DNA of 64,000 bases from Candidatus Tokpelaia hoelldoblerii (GCA_002005325.1 CP017315.1:1674001-1738000), one strand, 5' to 3'. Counted from the stretch's first letter, positions 1 through 9,811 are shown. The notes: generated from the sequence alone by a model not told the origin. Program-made: numbers and translations.

Positions 1-171
1 CTCGCCCGGAGAATTTTCGCCGGTCACAATATTTTCCTCGCCTATACGATCCCATCGCCAGAACAAATTATTTTCCTTCCCCCCGCTATCTTGAGCAAGC
101 GCCGGGGACAGATTGGCAAAAAACACTGTTGTTGCCAGCAGTTTCATGCATTTTTTCTGTAAAGTTCTCAC
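1..171 (-). CDS. 5' end of an unidentified secreted protein gene (partial)
   Basis: This frame is open from the window edge and encodes 57 residues of the amino end of a protein. I place the start at the GTG at 171 because GGAG lies 8 bases before it; an ATG at 147 is a second option. The product begins with a basic n-region, then a hydrophobic stretch ending in SPALAQ, which reads as a type I signal peptide cleaved after ALA. The mature part that is visible is polar (DSGGKENN...) and I do not recognise it. It lies downstream of phoU on the same strand but beyond a terminator, so it is probably transcribed separately. Function unknown. Confidence 0.5.
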   Translation of the reverse strand, partial: MRTLQKKCMKLLATTVFFANLSPALAQDSGGKENNLFWRWDRIGEENIVTGENSPGE

Positions 172-302
172 GAATCTTCTCCACAACAAAAACTGTCATT
201 CGGAATTTATATAATAATTTTCAACAAAATTATCATACGCTGCATTTAAATATATCTTGACTTTTAATAAGCAAGATTAACGAAAAATAATTTCCTCCCC
301 AT

Positions 303-330
303 AAAAAACAGCCTGTCTTACCCAAGACAG
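303..330 (-). terminator. Rho-independent terminator of the pst-phoU operon
   Basis: On the minus strand, CTGTCTT and AAGACAG form a 7-bp perfect stem around the loop GGGT. It is followed by GC and a run of six T (complement of the A run at 303-308). It lies about 55 bases past the phoU stop codon. Confidence 0.75.
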
Positions 331-383
331 TACAGGCCTCCTTAACTAAAGGCAAACAATCTTTTTTATCTTATTTCAGGAAT

Positions 384-1106
384 TTACAAATTGTCCGGCT
401 CCGCGGCACCCACGCGGTAAGTGCCATCATCCTTCGGCCGTTCAGTATCAGGGTAACTGCCGGTCATGATATAATGCGCCGTTTCAGCAATATTGGTGGC
501 ATGGTCGCCAATACGCTCAATATTCTTGGCGCAAAACAGCAAATGTGTGCAGGCGGTAATATTGCGCGGGTCTTCCATCATATAGGTCAGCAACTCACGA
601 AACAGCGTTGTATACATGGCGTCAATCTCATCGTCATGCTCGCGTACCGCATCAATGCGCGCCAATGAGCGCACACCATAGGCGTCAATCACTTCACGCA
701 ATTGCCCCAGCGCCAGCTTGGCAAAAGCTTCAAGACTCTTGTAAAAAGCTTTCGGCTGACGGTTTTCAGCAATCGCCGCCACGCGTTTGGCAATATTCTT
801 GCCCATATCACCAATCCGCTCCAGATCGGCTGAAATGCGGATTGCCCCGATAATCTCGCGCAGGTCAACCGCCATAGGCTGGCGTCTGGCGATAATCATA
901 ATCGCCTTCTCGTCAATTTCACGCTCGGCTTCATCCAGCACCCGATCCTGCGCAATCACTCTTGCCGCCAGATCCTGGTCATCCTCAACAATCGCCTTGA
1001 TGGCCTCCACCATCATTTTTTCAGCATAATCTCCCATCTCGCCAATTTTCTGTGTCAGAAAATTGAGTTCTCCATCAAAAGAACGGACTGTGTGATGTAC
1101 AGGCAT
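384..1106 (-). CDS. phoU: Phosphate transport/signalling regulator PhoU
   Basis: PhoU is a cytoplasmic protein that couples the PstSCAB phosphate transporter to PhoR/PhoB signalling and keeps the Pho regulon off when phosphate is plentiful. The 240-residue product has the usual two helical PhoU repeats (roughly residues 10-105 and 115-210), with the typical opening HTVRSFDGELNFL, a DLREIIGAIRIS-ADLERIGDMGKNIAKR segment and, in the second repeat, NIERIGDHATNIAE. I chose the ATG at 1106 because GGAGG lies 6 bases upstream; the frame is open 12 codons further. It is the last gene of the pst operon, 28 bases after pstB. No phoB gene follows, although one often does in relatives. Confidence 0.95.
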   Translation of the reverse strand: MPVHHTVRSFDGELNFLTQKIGEMGDYAEKMMVEAIKAIVEDDQDLAARVIAQDRVLDEAEREIDEKAIMIIARRQPMAVDLREIIGAIRISADLERIGDMGKNIAKRVAAIAENRQPKAFYKSLEAFAKLALGQLREVIDAYGVRSLARIDAVREHDDEIDAMYTTLFRELLTYMMEDPRNITACTHLLFCAKNIERIGDHATNIAETAHYIMTGSYPDTERPKDDGTYRVGAAEPDNL

Positions 1107-1134
1107 TGTATTCCTCCAAGGTGACAGAGTTTGA

Positions 1135-1905
1135 TTAACCAAAACGGCCAGTGATATAATCCTGTGTACGCTGTTCTTTCGGCGAAGTGAAGATCATATC
1201 CGTATCCCCCACCTCCACCAGATCGCCCAGATGAAACATCGCCGTATATTGCGACACGCGCGCCGCCTGCTGCATGGAATGCGTAACAATCACAATGGTG
1301 AAATTGCCGCGCAGATCGTCAATCAGCTCTTCAATGCGTGCCGTGGCAATCGGATCAAGCGCCGAGCACGGCTCGTCCATCAGGATCACCTCGGGGCTCA
1401 CCGCAATGGCCCGCGCAATGCACAAACGCTGCTGCTGCCCGCCGGACAAGCCGGTGCCCGGATCCTGCAGGCGGTCTTTCACTTCTTCAAACAAACCGGC
1501 CCTGACCAGGCTTTGTTCGACAATCACATCAAGCTCGCCCCGTGTTCTGGCCAGCCCGTGCAGTTTCGGCCCATAGGCGACATTGTCATAAATCGACTTG
1601 GGAAACGGATTGGGTTTTTGAAACACCATACCAACGCGCGAGCGCAGTTCCACCACATCCACGGACGGATCGTAAATATCCTCATTATCCAGCAGAATTT
1701 TACCGGTAACACGCGCCCCTTCAATGGTATCATTCATCCGGTTCAGACAGCGCAGAAAGGTCGATTTTCCACAACCGGACGGGCCGATCAGCGCCGTCAC
1801 CTGATGCTCGGCAATATCAAGGCTGACACCATGCAGGGCTTCCTTGCTGCCATAAAAGACCCTCACATCCTCGCCGCGCATCTTGATTTTCAGCTTCTCA
1901 TTCAT
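1135..1905 (-). CDS. pstB: Phosphate ABC transporter ATP-binding protein PstB
   Basis: PstB is the ATPase of the high-affinity phosphate importer and works with PstA and PstC at the inner membrane. The 256-residue product carries Walker [10 protein letters not shown] (about residues 41-49), the signature LSGGQQQR, Walker [13 protein letters not shown] and the H-loop histidine in VIVTHSMQQ. The leucine-rich region after Walker A ([10 protein letters not shown]) is typical of PstB rather than of other ABC ATPases. The frame also opens at a TTG at 1923; I prefer the ATG at 1905 because GAGGG lies upstream of it. It follows pstA with a short gap. Confidence 0.97.
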   Translation of the reverse strand: MNEKLKIKMRGEDVRVFYGSKEALHGVSLDIAEHQVTALIGPSGCGKSTFLRCLNRMNDTIEGARVTGKILLDNEDIYDPSVDVVELRSRVGMVFQKPNPFPKSIYDNVAYGPKLHGLARTRGELDVIVEQSLVRAGLFEEVKDRLQDPGTGLSGGQQQRLCIARAIAVSPEVILMDEPCSALDPIATARIEELIDDLRGNFTIVIVTHSMQQAARVSQYTAMFHLGDLVEVGDTDMIFTSPKEQRTQDYITGRFG

Positions 1906-1932
1906 CAACCCGTTTTCCCTCAATTTTTCGTC

Positions 1933-3228
1933 TTACCAGCGCCGTTCAAGCCGGCGGCGCAGGACAACAGCGGCAACATTCATCACCGCCAGAAACAGCA
2001 GCAGCACAATAATCGCCGCATAGGTGCGCTCGACAAAAGCGCGTTCCGCCTCGCCCGCCCACATATAGATCTGCACCGGCAAAGCCGTTGCCGGATCAAG
2101 CGGGGTTGCCGGATAATTGGCGACAAACGCCACCATGCCGATCAGCAGCAGCGGCGCGGTTTCACCCAGCGCCCGCGCCAGCCCGATGATGGAACCGGTC
2201 AGAATGCCTGGCAGCGCCAAAGGCAGCACATGGCCGAATATAGCCTGTGTTTTTGAAGCGCCAAGCCCCAGCGCCGCCGCGCGGATGGACGGCGGCACCG
2301 CCGCAAGGGCAGCGCGTGTGGCGATAATAATCGTTGGCAGTGTCATCAGCATCAGCACCAGCCCGCCGACAAGCGCGGACGAGCGCGGCAGGCCGAAAAA
2401 ACCGATAAACACCGAAAGCCCCAACAGGCCGAAGACAATCGACGGCACTGCGGCCAGGTTGTTGATATTCACCTCGATCAAATCGGTGAATTTGCTCCTG
2501 CGGGCATATTCCTCCAGATAAACCGCCGCCGCCACGCCGATCGGCAGGGCAAGCCCCAGCACCACAATCATCATATAGAACGAACCGATGAGCGCCACGC
2601 CAAGACCCGCGGCTTCCGGCCTGCTTGAGGGGGCAGAGGTGAACAAACCGGCATTAAACGTTTTATAAAGTGAACCGTCTGCAGCCAGGTGCTTTATCCA
2701 TTCCGCCTGCCGGTCGGATATTTTGCGGTTTGCTTCCGGCACAGACAGGTCAATCTGCCCCTTGTAAGCAGAATCGACATCCGCCGCCGCCAGCACCGTG
2801 ATGGTCTGTGTCGTGCCGATCAGTTGCGGATTGTTGACCACCATATCACGCAGCAAACGGCGCACCCGCGGCGAGATCATCCGGTTGACTGCCCGTAAGG
2901 CGGCGCGGTCATCAGCAGCCACACCAAGCTTTTCCGCCAGCGCATTGCGCACCAGCAACGGATAGTTGGCAGTGTTCAGCACATCGGGGTTTTTACCGCG
3001 TTCAGCCTTCGGGTCAATAACAGAGGCCTCCAGCTTCACAGGAAGAGTGAAAGACGTTTGCCAAAAGGCTGAAATCCCTTGCGAAAATACCGACCACAAC
3101 AACATTCCCAGAAACATCAGGCTCAGACAGACCGCGCCAAGGCCATAGAGGTGAAACCGCCGCCCGGCACGGTAGCGGCGCTTCAGGCCAATGTCACGCC
3201 GCGGCGGCTTTACAGTCCCGTCGCTCAT
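1933..3228 (-). CDS. pstA: Phosphate ABC transporter permease PstA
   Basis: PstA is one of the two membrane channel subunits of the phosphate importer. The product is 431 residues, the long form seen in Rhizobiales: a cytoplasmic basic start, one membrane span at about 30-50, a large periplasmic insert to about residue 205, and then the BPD_transp_1 domain. The coupling-loop motif reads RAAALGLGASKTQAIFGHVLPLALPGI and the last spans end in a basic tail (RRRLERRW). Its start overlaps the pstC stop by 4 bases (ATGA), so translation is coupled. Confidence 0.95.
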   Translation of the reverse strand: MSDGTVKPPRRDIGLKRRYRAGRRFHLYGLGAVCLSLMFLGMLLWSVFSQGISAFWQTSFTLPVKLEASVIDPKAERGKNPDVLNTANYPLLVRNALAEKLGVAADDRAALRAVNRMISPRVRRLLRDMVVNNPQLIGTTQTITVLAAADVDSAYKGQIDLSVPEANRKISDRQAEWIKHLAADGSLYKTFNAGLFTSAPSSRPEAAGLGVALIGSFYMMIVVLGLALPIGVAAAVYLEEYARRSKFTDLIEVNINNLAAVPSIVFGLLGLSVFIGFFGLPRSSALVGGLVLMLMTLPTIIIATRAALAAVPPSIRAAALGLGASKTQAIFGHVLPLALPGILTGSIIGLARALGETAPLLLIGMVAFVANYPATPLDPATALPVQIYMWAGEAERAFVERTYAAIIVLLLFLAVMNVAAVVLRRRLERRW

Positions 3229-4688
3229 TCATACTGCTCCCGATATTTGCGCACAATATAAAGCGCAATGATATTCATGATAAGGGTGAGCACAAACAGC
3301 GTCATTCCCAGTGCAAAAGCCACAAGTGTCTGCGGCGAGTTGAACTCCAGATCCCCCGTCAGCTGATTGACGATTTTCACTGTGATGGTTGTCATCGCTT
3401 CAAACGGATTGAGGGTGAGATTGGCGGCAACACCGGCGGCGAGCACAACAATCATCGTTTCACCAATCGCGCGCGAGGCAGTGAGCAACAGTGCCCCGGC
3501 AATGCCCGGCAGCGCCGCGGGCAAAACCACACGCCGCGTTGTTTCGGCTTTTGTCGCGCCCAGCCCCAGCGAACCATCCCGCAACGCGCGCGGCACAGCG
3601 GTGATGATATCGTCCGACAGGGAAGAAACAAACGGGATGAGCATAATACCCATCCCCAGACCGGCGGTGAGCACGCTCTGCGCCCGGATAAAGCCCGAGC
3701 CACCGGCTAAAGCGACAGAAAGATCGCGCAGGAACGGTCCCACCACCATCAGCGCGAAAAAGCCGTAAACAATGGTCGGGATACCGGCGAGAATTTCCAG
3801 CAGCGGCTTGATAATACCGCGCAGACGATGCGAGGCGTATTCAGCCATATAGATGGCGGCAAAGAGGCCAACCGGCACAGCAAACAACATGGCGACAAAG
3901 GCGATATAAAACGTGCCCGCCAACAGTGGCAACAGGCCGAACTGGCCCCCGCTGGCACTGCCGACAGCTGAAAAGCGCGGATCCCACACCGTGCCGAAGA
4001 AAAAATCGGCCATTGGCACAACTTTGAAAAACGCCACAGTCTGGAAAAACAATGACAGCACAATACCGATGGTGGTCACAATCGCCAGCGTTGAAGCCAG
4101 CACCAGCGCCCCGGTCACCGCCCGCTCAACCCGGCTGCGGGCACGCTTTTCCGGTCTTGTCTCGAAAAAGCCCGTAGCAAAGCCGACAAATGCCAATACA
4201 AGTGCGGCCAGCGCTCCACCGGCATGCAGCCTTTGCTTGCCTTCAGCCCAGCCAACAGCAAGCGGTACAAAAGCATCTTCCCCTTTGATGGCAAGCGCCA
4301 CACCCTGGGCTCCCAGTTTTTCACGCAAAGTGCTATAGCTGTCCTGCCGGAAAGCGGATAAATCCCCTTCAAGCTTTGGCAGACCATGGGCAAGGTCACG
4401 CACCACACCCAGCGCCAGACTGTTGTCATGGATTTTGATTTTTGGCAGCAGCGCTTCCACCCGGCCAGCCACCCGCTGTTCAAGGTAAATATCCGAACCG
4501 GTATCCCAGCAGAACACAAACAGCAGTGACGGGATAACAATCAGCAGCGCCGTCCACCAGCCATAATAATGCGGGCGGGAGTGCATTTTCCGGCCATGCG
4601 CCTCCACAGCACTTGCCCGCATCCGGCTGACAAAAAAACCGATAATGCCCAGCATCGGAATAAACAGAAGAATTCCTGAAAGTGACAT
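3225..4688 (-). CDS. pstC: Phosphate ABC transporter permease PstC
   Basis: PstC is the partner permease of PstA. The 487-residue product has an amino-terminal span, a second span at about 48-65, a periplasmic segment, a further span near 160, and then the permease domain with the coupling motif DGSLGLGATKAETTRRVVLPAALPGI. I chose the ATG at 4688, with AAAGG five bases upstream; a GTG two codons earlier is possible. It is separated from pstS by 100 bases that contain short hairpins, which may lower expression of the membrane parts relative to the binding protein. Confidence 0.94.
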   Translation of the reverse strand: MSLSGILLFIPMLGIIGFFVSRMRASAVEAHGRKMHSRPHYYGWWTALLIVIPSLLFVFCWDTGSDIYLEQRVAGRVEALLPKIKIHDNSLALGVVRDLAHGLPKLEGDLSAFRQDSYSTLREKLGAQGVALAIKGEDAFVPLAVGWAEGKQRLHAGGALAALVLAFVGFATGFFETRPEKRARSRVERAVTGALVLASTLAIVTTIGIVLSLFFQTVAFFKVVPMADFFFGTVWDPRFSAVGSASGGQFGLLPLLAGTFYIAFVAMLFAVPVGLFAAIYMAEYASHRLRGIIKPLLEILAGIPTIVYGFFALMVVGPFLRDLSVALAGGSGFIRAQSVLTAGLGMGIMLIPFVSSLSDDIITAVPRALRDGSLGLGATKAETTRRVVLPAALPGIAGALLLTASRAIGETMIVVLAAGVAANLTLNPFEAMTTITVKIVNQLTGDLEFNSPQTLVAFALGMTLFVLTLIMNIIALYIVRKYREQYE

Positions 4689-4751
4689 TCTCACCTTTCA
4701 TAACAGCGAGGACGGCTTTTAGTGAACCGTCATCATAAAACCTTTTGCCGC

Positions 4752-4766
4752 CAAATGAAACATTTG
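4752..4766 (-). other. Short inverted repeat between pstS and pstC
   Basis: CAAATG-AAA-CATTTG forms a 6-bp perfect stem with a 3-base loop in the pstS-pstC gap. No T run follows it on the minus strand, so it is not an obvious terminator. In the pst mRNA such a hairpin could protect the pstS 3' end. Inference only. Confidence 0.3.
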
Positions 4767-4788
4767 AGCAAAAAAATCAACATATTCT

Positions 4789-5829
4789 TCAATGCAGCGT
4801 CTCTCCGACAGAAAATTTTTTGCGCTGTGCTTCCCGCTCATGCTCCGGCGCGGCAATCAGACCATAATCAACAAGCGGGCTGTCCGGGCCGGTCATGCTG
4901 TCGGAGAGGAAAAATTCCACATATTCCTGCAAGCCCGGGATAACGCCGAGATGGGCCTTTTTGACATAGAAATATAACGGACGGGAAACCGCATATTCAC
5001 CGCTGACAATGGTCTGCGCTGTCGGCACCACGCCGTTAATACGCACAACCTCCAGCTTGTCAGCGTTGTTTTCATAAAATGACAGGCCGAAAACCCCGAT
5101 ACCGGTTTTATTGGCGATGACCCGCGCCAGCGTTTCGGAATAGTCACCATCAATATCCACCACACGGCCATCTTTGCGTACGGCAATGCAAGCCGCTTTC
5201 GCGGCCGCTTCAGCAAGGCCGCTTTTTTTCAAAGCCTCAAAAGCACCGCTTGTCTTGCAACCGGCAAGCATCAGTTCATTTTCGACCACTTCACGGGTAC
5301 CGTGTTTTTCACCCGGAAGATAAGCCCTGACTTCCCACTTTGGCAAAGCAGCGTTGACATCCGCCCATGTTTTGACGCGGTTTTTTTGCAACCTGCCATC
5401 GACCATCACCTGTGCAGCCAATGCCTTGTAAATATCACCCGGGGTTAAATTCCACCCCTGCCCGCTGATATCCGTTGCCAGCACAATACCGTCATAACCA
5501 AAGCGCACTTCCTGCACTTCACCGACACCGGCCGCTTTACAGGAGGCCAGTTCACTTTGTTCCATCCGGCGTGACGCATTGACAATATCAATCGTATTGA
5601 CGCCGACACCACGGCAGAATTCCTTAATACCTGCCCCGGTGCCGCCTGATTCGATCACCGGAATTTTATAATCTGGATACATATCGCCAAAAGCTTCGGC
5701 AACAATTTTGGCATAAGGCAGCACGGTGGAGGAACCGGCAATCTGAATCTGGTCACGCGCATAAGCGTTTACCCCCGCCAGCAGACCCGCACCGATGAAA
5801 ACCAGAAAACAAGCAGCTATTTTCCTCAT
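4789..5829 (-). CDS. pstS: Phosphate ABC transporter substrate-binding protein PstS
   Basis: PstS is the periplasmic phosphate-binding protein of the Pst importer. The 346-residue product begins with a signal peptide ([11 protein letters not shown]...AYA, cleavage near residue 24) and then [14 protein letters not shown], the conserved phosphate-binding loop of the family. [17 protein letters not shown] and [10 protein letters not shown] also fit the PBP-like PstS fold. Its ATG overlaps the gshB stop (ATGA), so it has no separate leader and is translated behind gshB. Any phosphate control of pstS must therefore act on a promoter upstream of gshB or inside it. Confidence 0.95.
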   Translation of the reverse strand: MRKIAACFLVFIGAGLLAGVNAYARDQIQIAGSSTVLPYAKIVAEAFGDMYPDYKIPVIESGGTGAGIKEFCRGVGVNTIDIVNASRRMEQSELASCKAAGVGEVQEVRFGYDGIVLATDISGQGWNLTPGDIYKALAAQVMVDGRLQKNRVKTWADVNAALPKWEVRAYLPGEKHGTREVVENELMLAGCKTSGAFEALKKSGLAEAAAKAACIAVRKDGRVVDIDGDYSETLARVIANKTGIGVFGLSFYENNADKLEVVRINGVVPTAQTIVSGEYAVSRPLYFYVKKAHLGVIPGLQEYVEFFLSDSMTGPDSPLVDYGLIAAPEHEREAQRKKFSVGETLH

Positions 5830-6761
5830 CTGCGTTTTGCCTCAACACTATCCCAGAACAAGGTTGCAATATCCGCCCCGCCAAAGCGTTTGATTTCACG
5901 CACACCGGTGGGCGAGGTCACATTGATCTCGGTCATATAATCGCCAATAACATCAATACCGACCAAAATAAAACCGCGCGCTTTCAAGGACGGGCCGATA
6001 CGGGCGCAAATCTCACGCTCGCGTTTTGTCAGTCCGGTTTTTTTCGCTTGCCCACCAACGTGCATATTGGAGCGGACATCATCCACCGCCGGTACGCGGT
6101 TGACAGCGCCGGCCGGCTCACCGTCAATCAGGATGATACGCTTGTCACCGGCGCGTACATCCTTCAGATAGCGCTGGACGATAAACGGCTCGCGGAACAT
6201 CTGGCCGAACATCTCCAGCAGTGACGTCAGATTGCGGTCGCCATCAGCCAGATGAAACACTCCCGCACCGCCATTACCATAAAGCGGCTTTAAAATAATA
6301 TCGCCGAACTCACGACGGAAATCGATAACTTCCTGCGGGTCTTTGGTAATCAGTGTTTCCGGCATCAAATCGGGAAACTCGGTGACAAAAATTTTCTCGG
6401 GGCTGTTGCGTACCCATGCCGGATCATTGACAACCAGCGTTTTCGGGTGGATACGCTCCAGCATATGGGTGGTGGTGATATAGTTCATGTCAAAGGGCGG
6501 GTCCTGACGCAACAGCACAACATCCATTTCCGCCAGATCCGTACGCACCGCCTCGCCCAGTTGATAATAGTCTTTTTGGCTGTCCTTGACAGTAAGGGGT
6601 TCAAGACGCGCAAACACCGCGCCATCACGCATGGCAAGGCTGTCGGGCGTATAATGAAAAAGCGTGTGGCCGCGCTTTTGCGCTTCAAGACAGAGCGCAA
6701 AGGTCGTATCGCCGGCGGGGTTGATTGTGCTGATATGATCCATCTGGACAGCGATTTTCAT
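5826..6761 (-). CDS. gshB: Glutathione synthetase
   Basis: GshB joins gamma-glutamylcysteine and glycine with ATP to make glutathione in the cytoplasm. The 311-residue product begins [20 protein letters not shown], the typical GshB opening, and has [18 protein letters not shown], the ATP-grasp segment [16 protein letters not shown] and the carboxy-terminal [14 protein letters not shown] chose the ATG at 6761, preceded by AAAGGG; the frame is open 20 codons further without a better signal. It is the first gene of an operon that continues into pstSCAB-phoU, an unusual partner for phosphate transport. Divergent moeB starts 87 bases away. Confidence 0.95.
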   Translation of the reverse strand: MKIAVQMDHISTINPAGDTTFALCLEAQKRGHTLFHYTPDSLAMRDGAVFARLEPLTVKDSQKDYYQLGEAVRTDLAEMDVVLLRQDPPFDMNYITTTHMLERIHPKTLVVNDPAWVRNSPEKIFVTEFPDLMPETLITKDPQEVIDFRREFGDIILKPLYGNGGAGVFHLADGDRNLTSLLEMFGQMFREPFIVQRYLKDVRAGDKRIILIDGEPAGAVNRVPAVDDVRSNMHVGGQAKKTGLTKREREICARIGPSLKARGFILVGIDVIGDYMTEINVTSPTGVREIKRFGGADIATLFWDSVEAKRR

Positions 6762-6848
6762 AAGAAGCCCTTTAATCAAGAGTGCAACAGATTCTTTTAC
6801 CTTTACAGGAAAATTGACCAATCTTCAAAAAATTGCAACAATAATACG

Positions 6849-7598
6849 ATGATAAAGATACAATTTGCACCTAATGAAGTTGCGCGTTATGCCCGTCATA
6901 TTATTTTACGCGAGTTTGGCGGCGAAGGCCAGCAAAAGCTGAAAGCCGCGCGCGTGCTGATGGTCGGCGCCGGCGGGCTTGGCGCGCCGGTGCTTTCCTA
7001 TCTGGCCGCCGCCGGTGTCGGCACGCTTGGCATCGTTGATGATGATACAGTTGCGCTTTCCAATCTGCAGCGGCAAATCATCCATGACACGGCTGCAATC
7101 GGCAGTGCCAAAGTCGACAGCGCTGAACAGGCGGTTCACCGCCTGAACCCGCATATCACAGTTGAAAAGCACGCCCTCCGGCTCGATGAAAATAATGCCG
7201 CGAGTATTCTTGAGCGTTACGATATTATTGTTGACGGCTCGGATAATTTCACCACCCGTTATCTGCTTGCCGATATGGCGGCAGACCTGCATAAACCCCT
7301 TGTCAGCGGCGCGATTGGCCGCTTTGACGGCTCGGTGACGGTGTTAAAACCCTATGAGGACAGCAACCCGCACTATCGTGACCTGTTCCCCGCCCCGCCA
7401 CCGGCAGGCACTGTGCCAGGCTGCGCCGAGGCCGGTGTCATCGGCGCCCTGCCCGGAGTTATCGGCTCCTTACAAGCAATGGAGGTTATCAAACTCATCA
7501 CCGGTATCGGCAAGCCGCTGATCGGCCGCCTGCTGCTTTATGACGGGCTTGACGCGCGTTTTGACACAATTTCTTACAAAAGGCGGCTGATCTTCTGA
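6849..7598 (+). CDS. moeB: MoeB/ThiF-family adenylyltransferase
   Basis: MoeB-type enzymes adenylate the carboxy-terminal glycine of MoaD (or ThiS), activating it for sulfur transfer in molybdopterin (or thiamine) synthesis. The 249-residue product has the nucleotide-binding loop GAGGLGAPVLSYLAAAGVG, the arginine-containing SNLQRQIIH, the DGSDNFTTRYLLAD segment with the metal-binding Asp, and CAEAGVIGALPGVIGSLQAMEVIK. The two CxxC zinc pairs of E. coli MoeB are absent: the first is replaced by HYRD and the protein ends before the second. As I recall, rhizobial MoeB proteins share this. The start is the ATG at 6849. MoeB is likelier than ThiF, but the sequence alone does not fix the partner. 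Confidence 0.85.
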   Translation: MIKIQFAPNEVARYARHIILREFGGEGQQKLKAARVLMVGAGGLGAPVLSYLAAAGVGTLGIVDDDTVALSNLQRQIIHDTAAIGSAKVDSAEQAVHRLNPHITVEKHALRLDENNAASILERYDIIVDGSDNFTTRYLLADMAADLHKPLVSGAIGRFDGSVTVLKPYEDSNPHYRDLFPAPPPAGTVPGCAEAGVIGALPGVIGSLQAMEVIKLITGIGKPLIGRLLLYDGLDARFDTISYKRRLIF

Positions 7599-7603
7599 CA
7601 GGC

Positions 7604-8359
7604 CTAATGGCGGATTCTGGCCAGAAAGTCACGGGCGCGCTGGCTGTCGGGATTTGTAAAGAAAATTTCCGGCGTTGTGTCTTCCACAATCCTGCCCGCT
7701 TCCAGAAACAGCACCCGCTCCGCCACCTGGCGGGCAAAGCTCATTTCATGGGTGACGCACAACATTGTCATGCCGGTTTCAGCCAGGCTGACCATCACAT
7801 TGAGCACCTCACCCACCATCTCAGGATCAAGCGCCGAGGTCGGCTCGTCAAACAGCATCACCTTCGGCTCCATGCATAAAGCCCGCGCAATCGCCACGCG
7901 CTGCTGCTGCCCGCCAGAAAGTTGTGAAGGGTATTTACCGGCGAATTTCTCCAGCCCCACGCGGGCAAGATACACCATGGCCCGCTCCTCCGCCTGCTGC
8001 CGGCTGATTTTCTGCACCGAGACCGGCGCCAGCGTACAGTTCTGCAATACCGTCATATGCGGAAACAGGTTGAAATGCTGAAACACCATGCCGACCTCAC
8101 GCAAAACGCGCTTTCTCGCCGGTTCTGGCGCGCTGACAATATCAACACCGTTCATCATAATCCTGCCATCGCGGACCGCTTCCAGCCGGTTAATGCAGCG
8201 GATCAGCGAAGATTTGCCTGAACCGGACGGGCCGCAGATGACAATACGTTCGCCCTCACGCACGCTAAGCGAAATATCCTGCAGGACATGATAATCACCA
8301 TACCATTTGTTGACGTGTTCCAGAACGACCATGGCGTTTTTATCTGCGGTTGCTGTCAT
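7604..8359 (-). CDS. Polar amino-acid ABC transporter ATP-binding protein (GlnQ/HisP family)
   Basis: This is the ATPase of a polar amino-acid importer. The 251-residue product has Walker [10 protein letters not shown] (about 43-51), the Q-loop [14 protein letters not shown], signature LSGGQQQR, Walker [16 protein letters not shown] and the H-loop CVTHEM, all typical of the GlnQ/HisP/OccP group. It closes a four-gene minus-strand set with two permeases and a binding protein. The nearby arginase makes arginine, ornithine or a related basic amino acid the likely substrate, which is inference from context. It converges on moeB with a 5-base gap. Confidence 0.92.
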   Translation of the reverse strand: MTATADKNAMVVLEHVNKWYGDYHVLQDISLSVREGERIVICGPSGSGKSSLIRCINRLEAVRDGRIMMNGVDIVSAPEPARKRVLREVGMVFQHFNLFPHMTVLQNCTLAPVSVQKISRQQAEERAMVYLARVGLEKFAGKYPSQLSGGQQQRVAIARALCMEPKVMLFDEPTSALDPEMVGEVLNVMVSLAETGMTMLCVTHEMSFARQVAERVLFLEAGRIVEDTTPEIFFTNPDSQRARDFLARIRH

Positions 8360-8375
8360 TTTCCGTTTTCCTATA

Positions 8376-9089
8376 TTACAGAATGGCCTGTACCGGCGGC
8401 ATATGCCGCGTCAGGCGCCTTTCAATTATATTGACGCACCGGCGCACCACTTCCACAATAACAAGATACACCACCGCTGCCCATAAATAGACCTGAAAAT
8501 CAATAAAACGCGGATAGGCAAGTTTTGTCACCACACCCATAATATCCATAACAGGGATCAGCGCGACAACGGCGCTCGCCTTGACCATCAAAATCAATTC
8601 ATTGCCCAAAGGCCGCAATGTCAAAATCATCGCCTGCGGCAGCAGAATGCGGCGGAAGACAACCCGCTTTTCCAGCCCCAGCGCCTGCCCTGCCTCACGC
8701 TGGCTGCGCGGCACTGACTGGAATCCGGCGCGGAAAATTTCGGCCTGATAGGCGGCGGTATTTAAAGTAAACACCAAAATCGCACAAAGAAGCGGGGTTT
8801 CAAACAGCCACCACACATGCACCATTTTCCAGAAATCTGAAAAAGCGCCGACACCATAATAAAACAGATAAAGCTGCGCCAGAATAGGTGAGCCGCGGAA
8901 GAAATAGATAAAGCCACCGGCAAGGCTGCGGACCAGCCGGTTTTTCGACTGGCGCCAGACCGCCACCGGCAGGCTTAGAAAAAAGCCGGCCACAAAGGAA
9001 ACCGCCACAAGCAACAGCGTCACCCAAATGCTTGCGACAAAAACCGAACCATAGCGCGCCCAGATATCAGGATTGAAGACGGCCTGCAT
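8376..9089 (-). CDS. Polar amino-acid ABC transporter permease (HisM-like)
   Basis: Inner-membrane permease of the amino-acid importer, 237 residues with about five predicted spans. The coupling loop reads [29 protein letters not shown], the standard motif of the His/Glu/Gln/Arg/Opine permease family, and the amino-terminal part has [20 protein letters not shown]. It overlaps the upstream permease gene by one base (TAATG), so the two are translationally coupled and form a heteromeric channel of the HisQM type. Confidence 0.92.
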   Translation of the reverse strand: MQAVFNPDIWARYGSVFVASIWVTLLLVAVSFVAGFFLSLPVAVWRQSKNRLVRSLAGGFIYFFRGSPILAQLYLFYYGVGAFSDFWKMVHVWWLFETPLLCAILVFTLNTAAYQAEIFRAGFQSVPRSQREAGQALGLEKRVVFRRILLPQAMILTLRPLGNELILMVKASAVVALIPVMDIMGVVTKLAYPRFIDFQVYLWAAVVYLVIVEVVRRCVNIIERRLTRHMPPVQAIL

Positions 9090-9811
9090 TATTTTGCCCT
9101 TTCCGCTTTTTCAGGGCGGTGGCTGTATTTTTCCAGCCGACGGAACAACGCATCGGAAAAAGCCGACAACAGCAGATAAAGCACACAGCCCGTACCGAAG
9201 AAAAACAGCGCCTCACCGCTTTGAATAGCCGCGAGCCGTGACTGGCGCATGATTTCCACCAACGCAATGGTGGACACAAGCGAGGTATCCTTCAAAACCG
9301 TCAGCCAGTTATTGGCAAGCATGGGCAGAGCGTTTTTCAGCGCCTGCGGAAACAGCACCGCGCTGAAGGTTTTCGTGCGCGACAGGCTTAAAGCGCGGGC
9401 AGCCTCCCACTGGCTACGGTCAATCACCCGCAATGCGCCAAGCCACACTTCACTGGCAAAAGCCGCCGCCACCAGCGCCAGCGCCAGCACACCGGCAAAA
9501 AACGCATTGATGGAAATATGGGCCTGATAGCCAAACCAGCGCAAAACCGCCTGCAGCAAAATATGCAACCCGAAATAGACAATAAACAAAGTCAGCAGTT
9601 CCGGCAGGCTGCGGAAAAGAGAAGAAAAAACCGTTGCCGGCCAGCGCCACACCGCATGCTTTGAGCGCTGCATCAAGGCAACGGCAAGCCCCAGAGCAAA
9701 GCCAAGCGGTGCGATACAAACCGTCAGGGCAATGGTCATGCCCGTGGCGGCAAGAAACGCCATACCCCAGCCGCCTTCACTGAAAGACAACAAAGTCAGG
9801 TATTTTTCCAC
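9089..9811 (-). CDS. Polar amino-acid ABC transporter permease (HisQ-like)
   Basis: Second permease subunit, 240 residues, with about five hydrophobic spans. FSSLFRSLPELLTLFIVYFG and the coupling loop DRSQWEAARALSLSRTKTFSAVLFPQALKNALPML identify the HisQ/OccQ group. It sits between the binding-protein gene (37-base gap) and the HisM-like gene. Confidence 0.92.
   Translation of the reverse strand: MEKYLTLLSFSEGGWGMAFLAATGMTIALTVCIAPLGFALGLAVALMQRSKHAVWRWPATVFSSLFRSLPELLTLFIVYFGLHILLQAVLRWFGYQAHISINAFFAGVLALALVAAAFASEVWLGALRVIDRSQWEAARALSLSRTKTFSAVLFPQALKNALPMLANNWLTVLKDTSLVSTIALVEIMRQSRLAAIQSGEALFFFGTGCVLYLLLSAFSDALFRRLEKYSHRPEKAERAK

Noticed and set aside
1231..2256. A long plus-strand open frame (341 codons) opposite pstB and pstA
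   Set aside because: It is the antisense shadow of two certain genes. The translation is rich in His, Arg and Gln, has no domain and no start signal.
4695..4788. A terminator between pstS and pstC
   Set aside because: The hairpin at 4752-4766 has its T run on the wrong side for the minus strand, so transcription is expected to continue into pstC.
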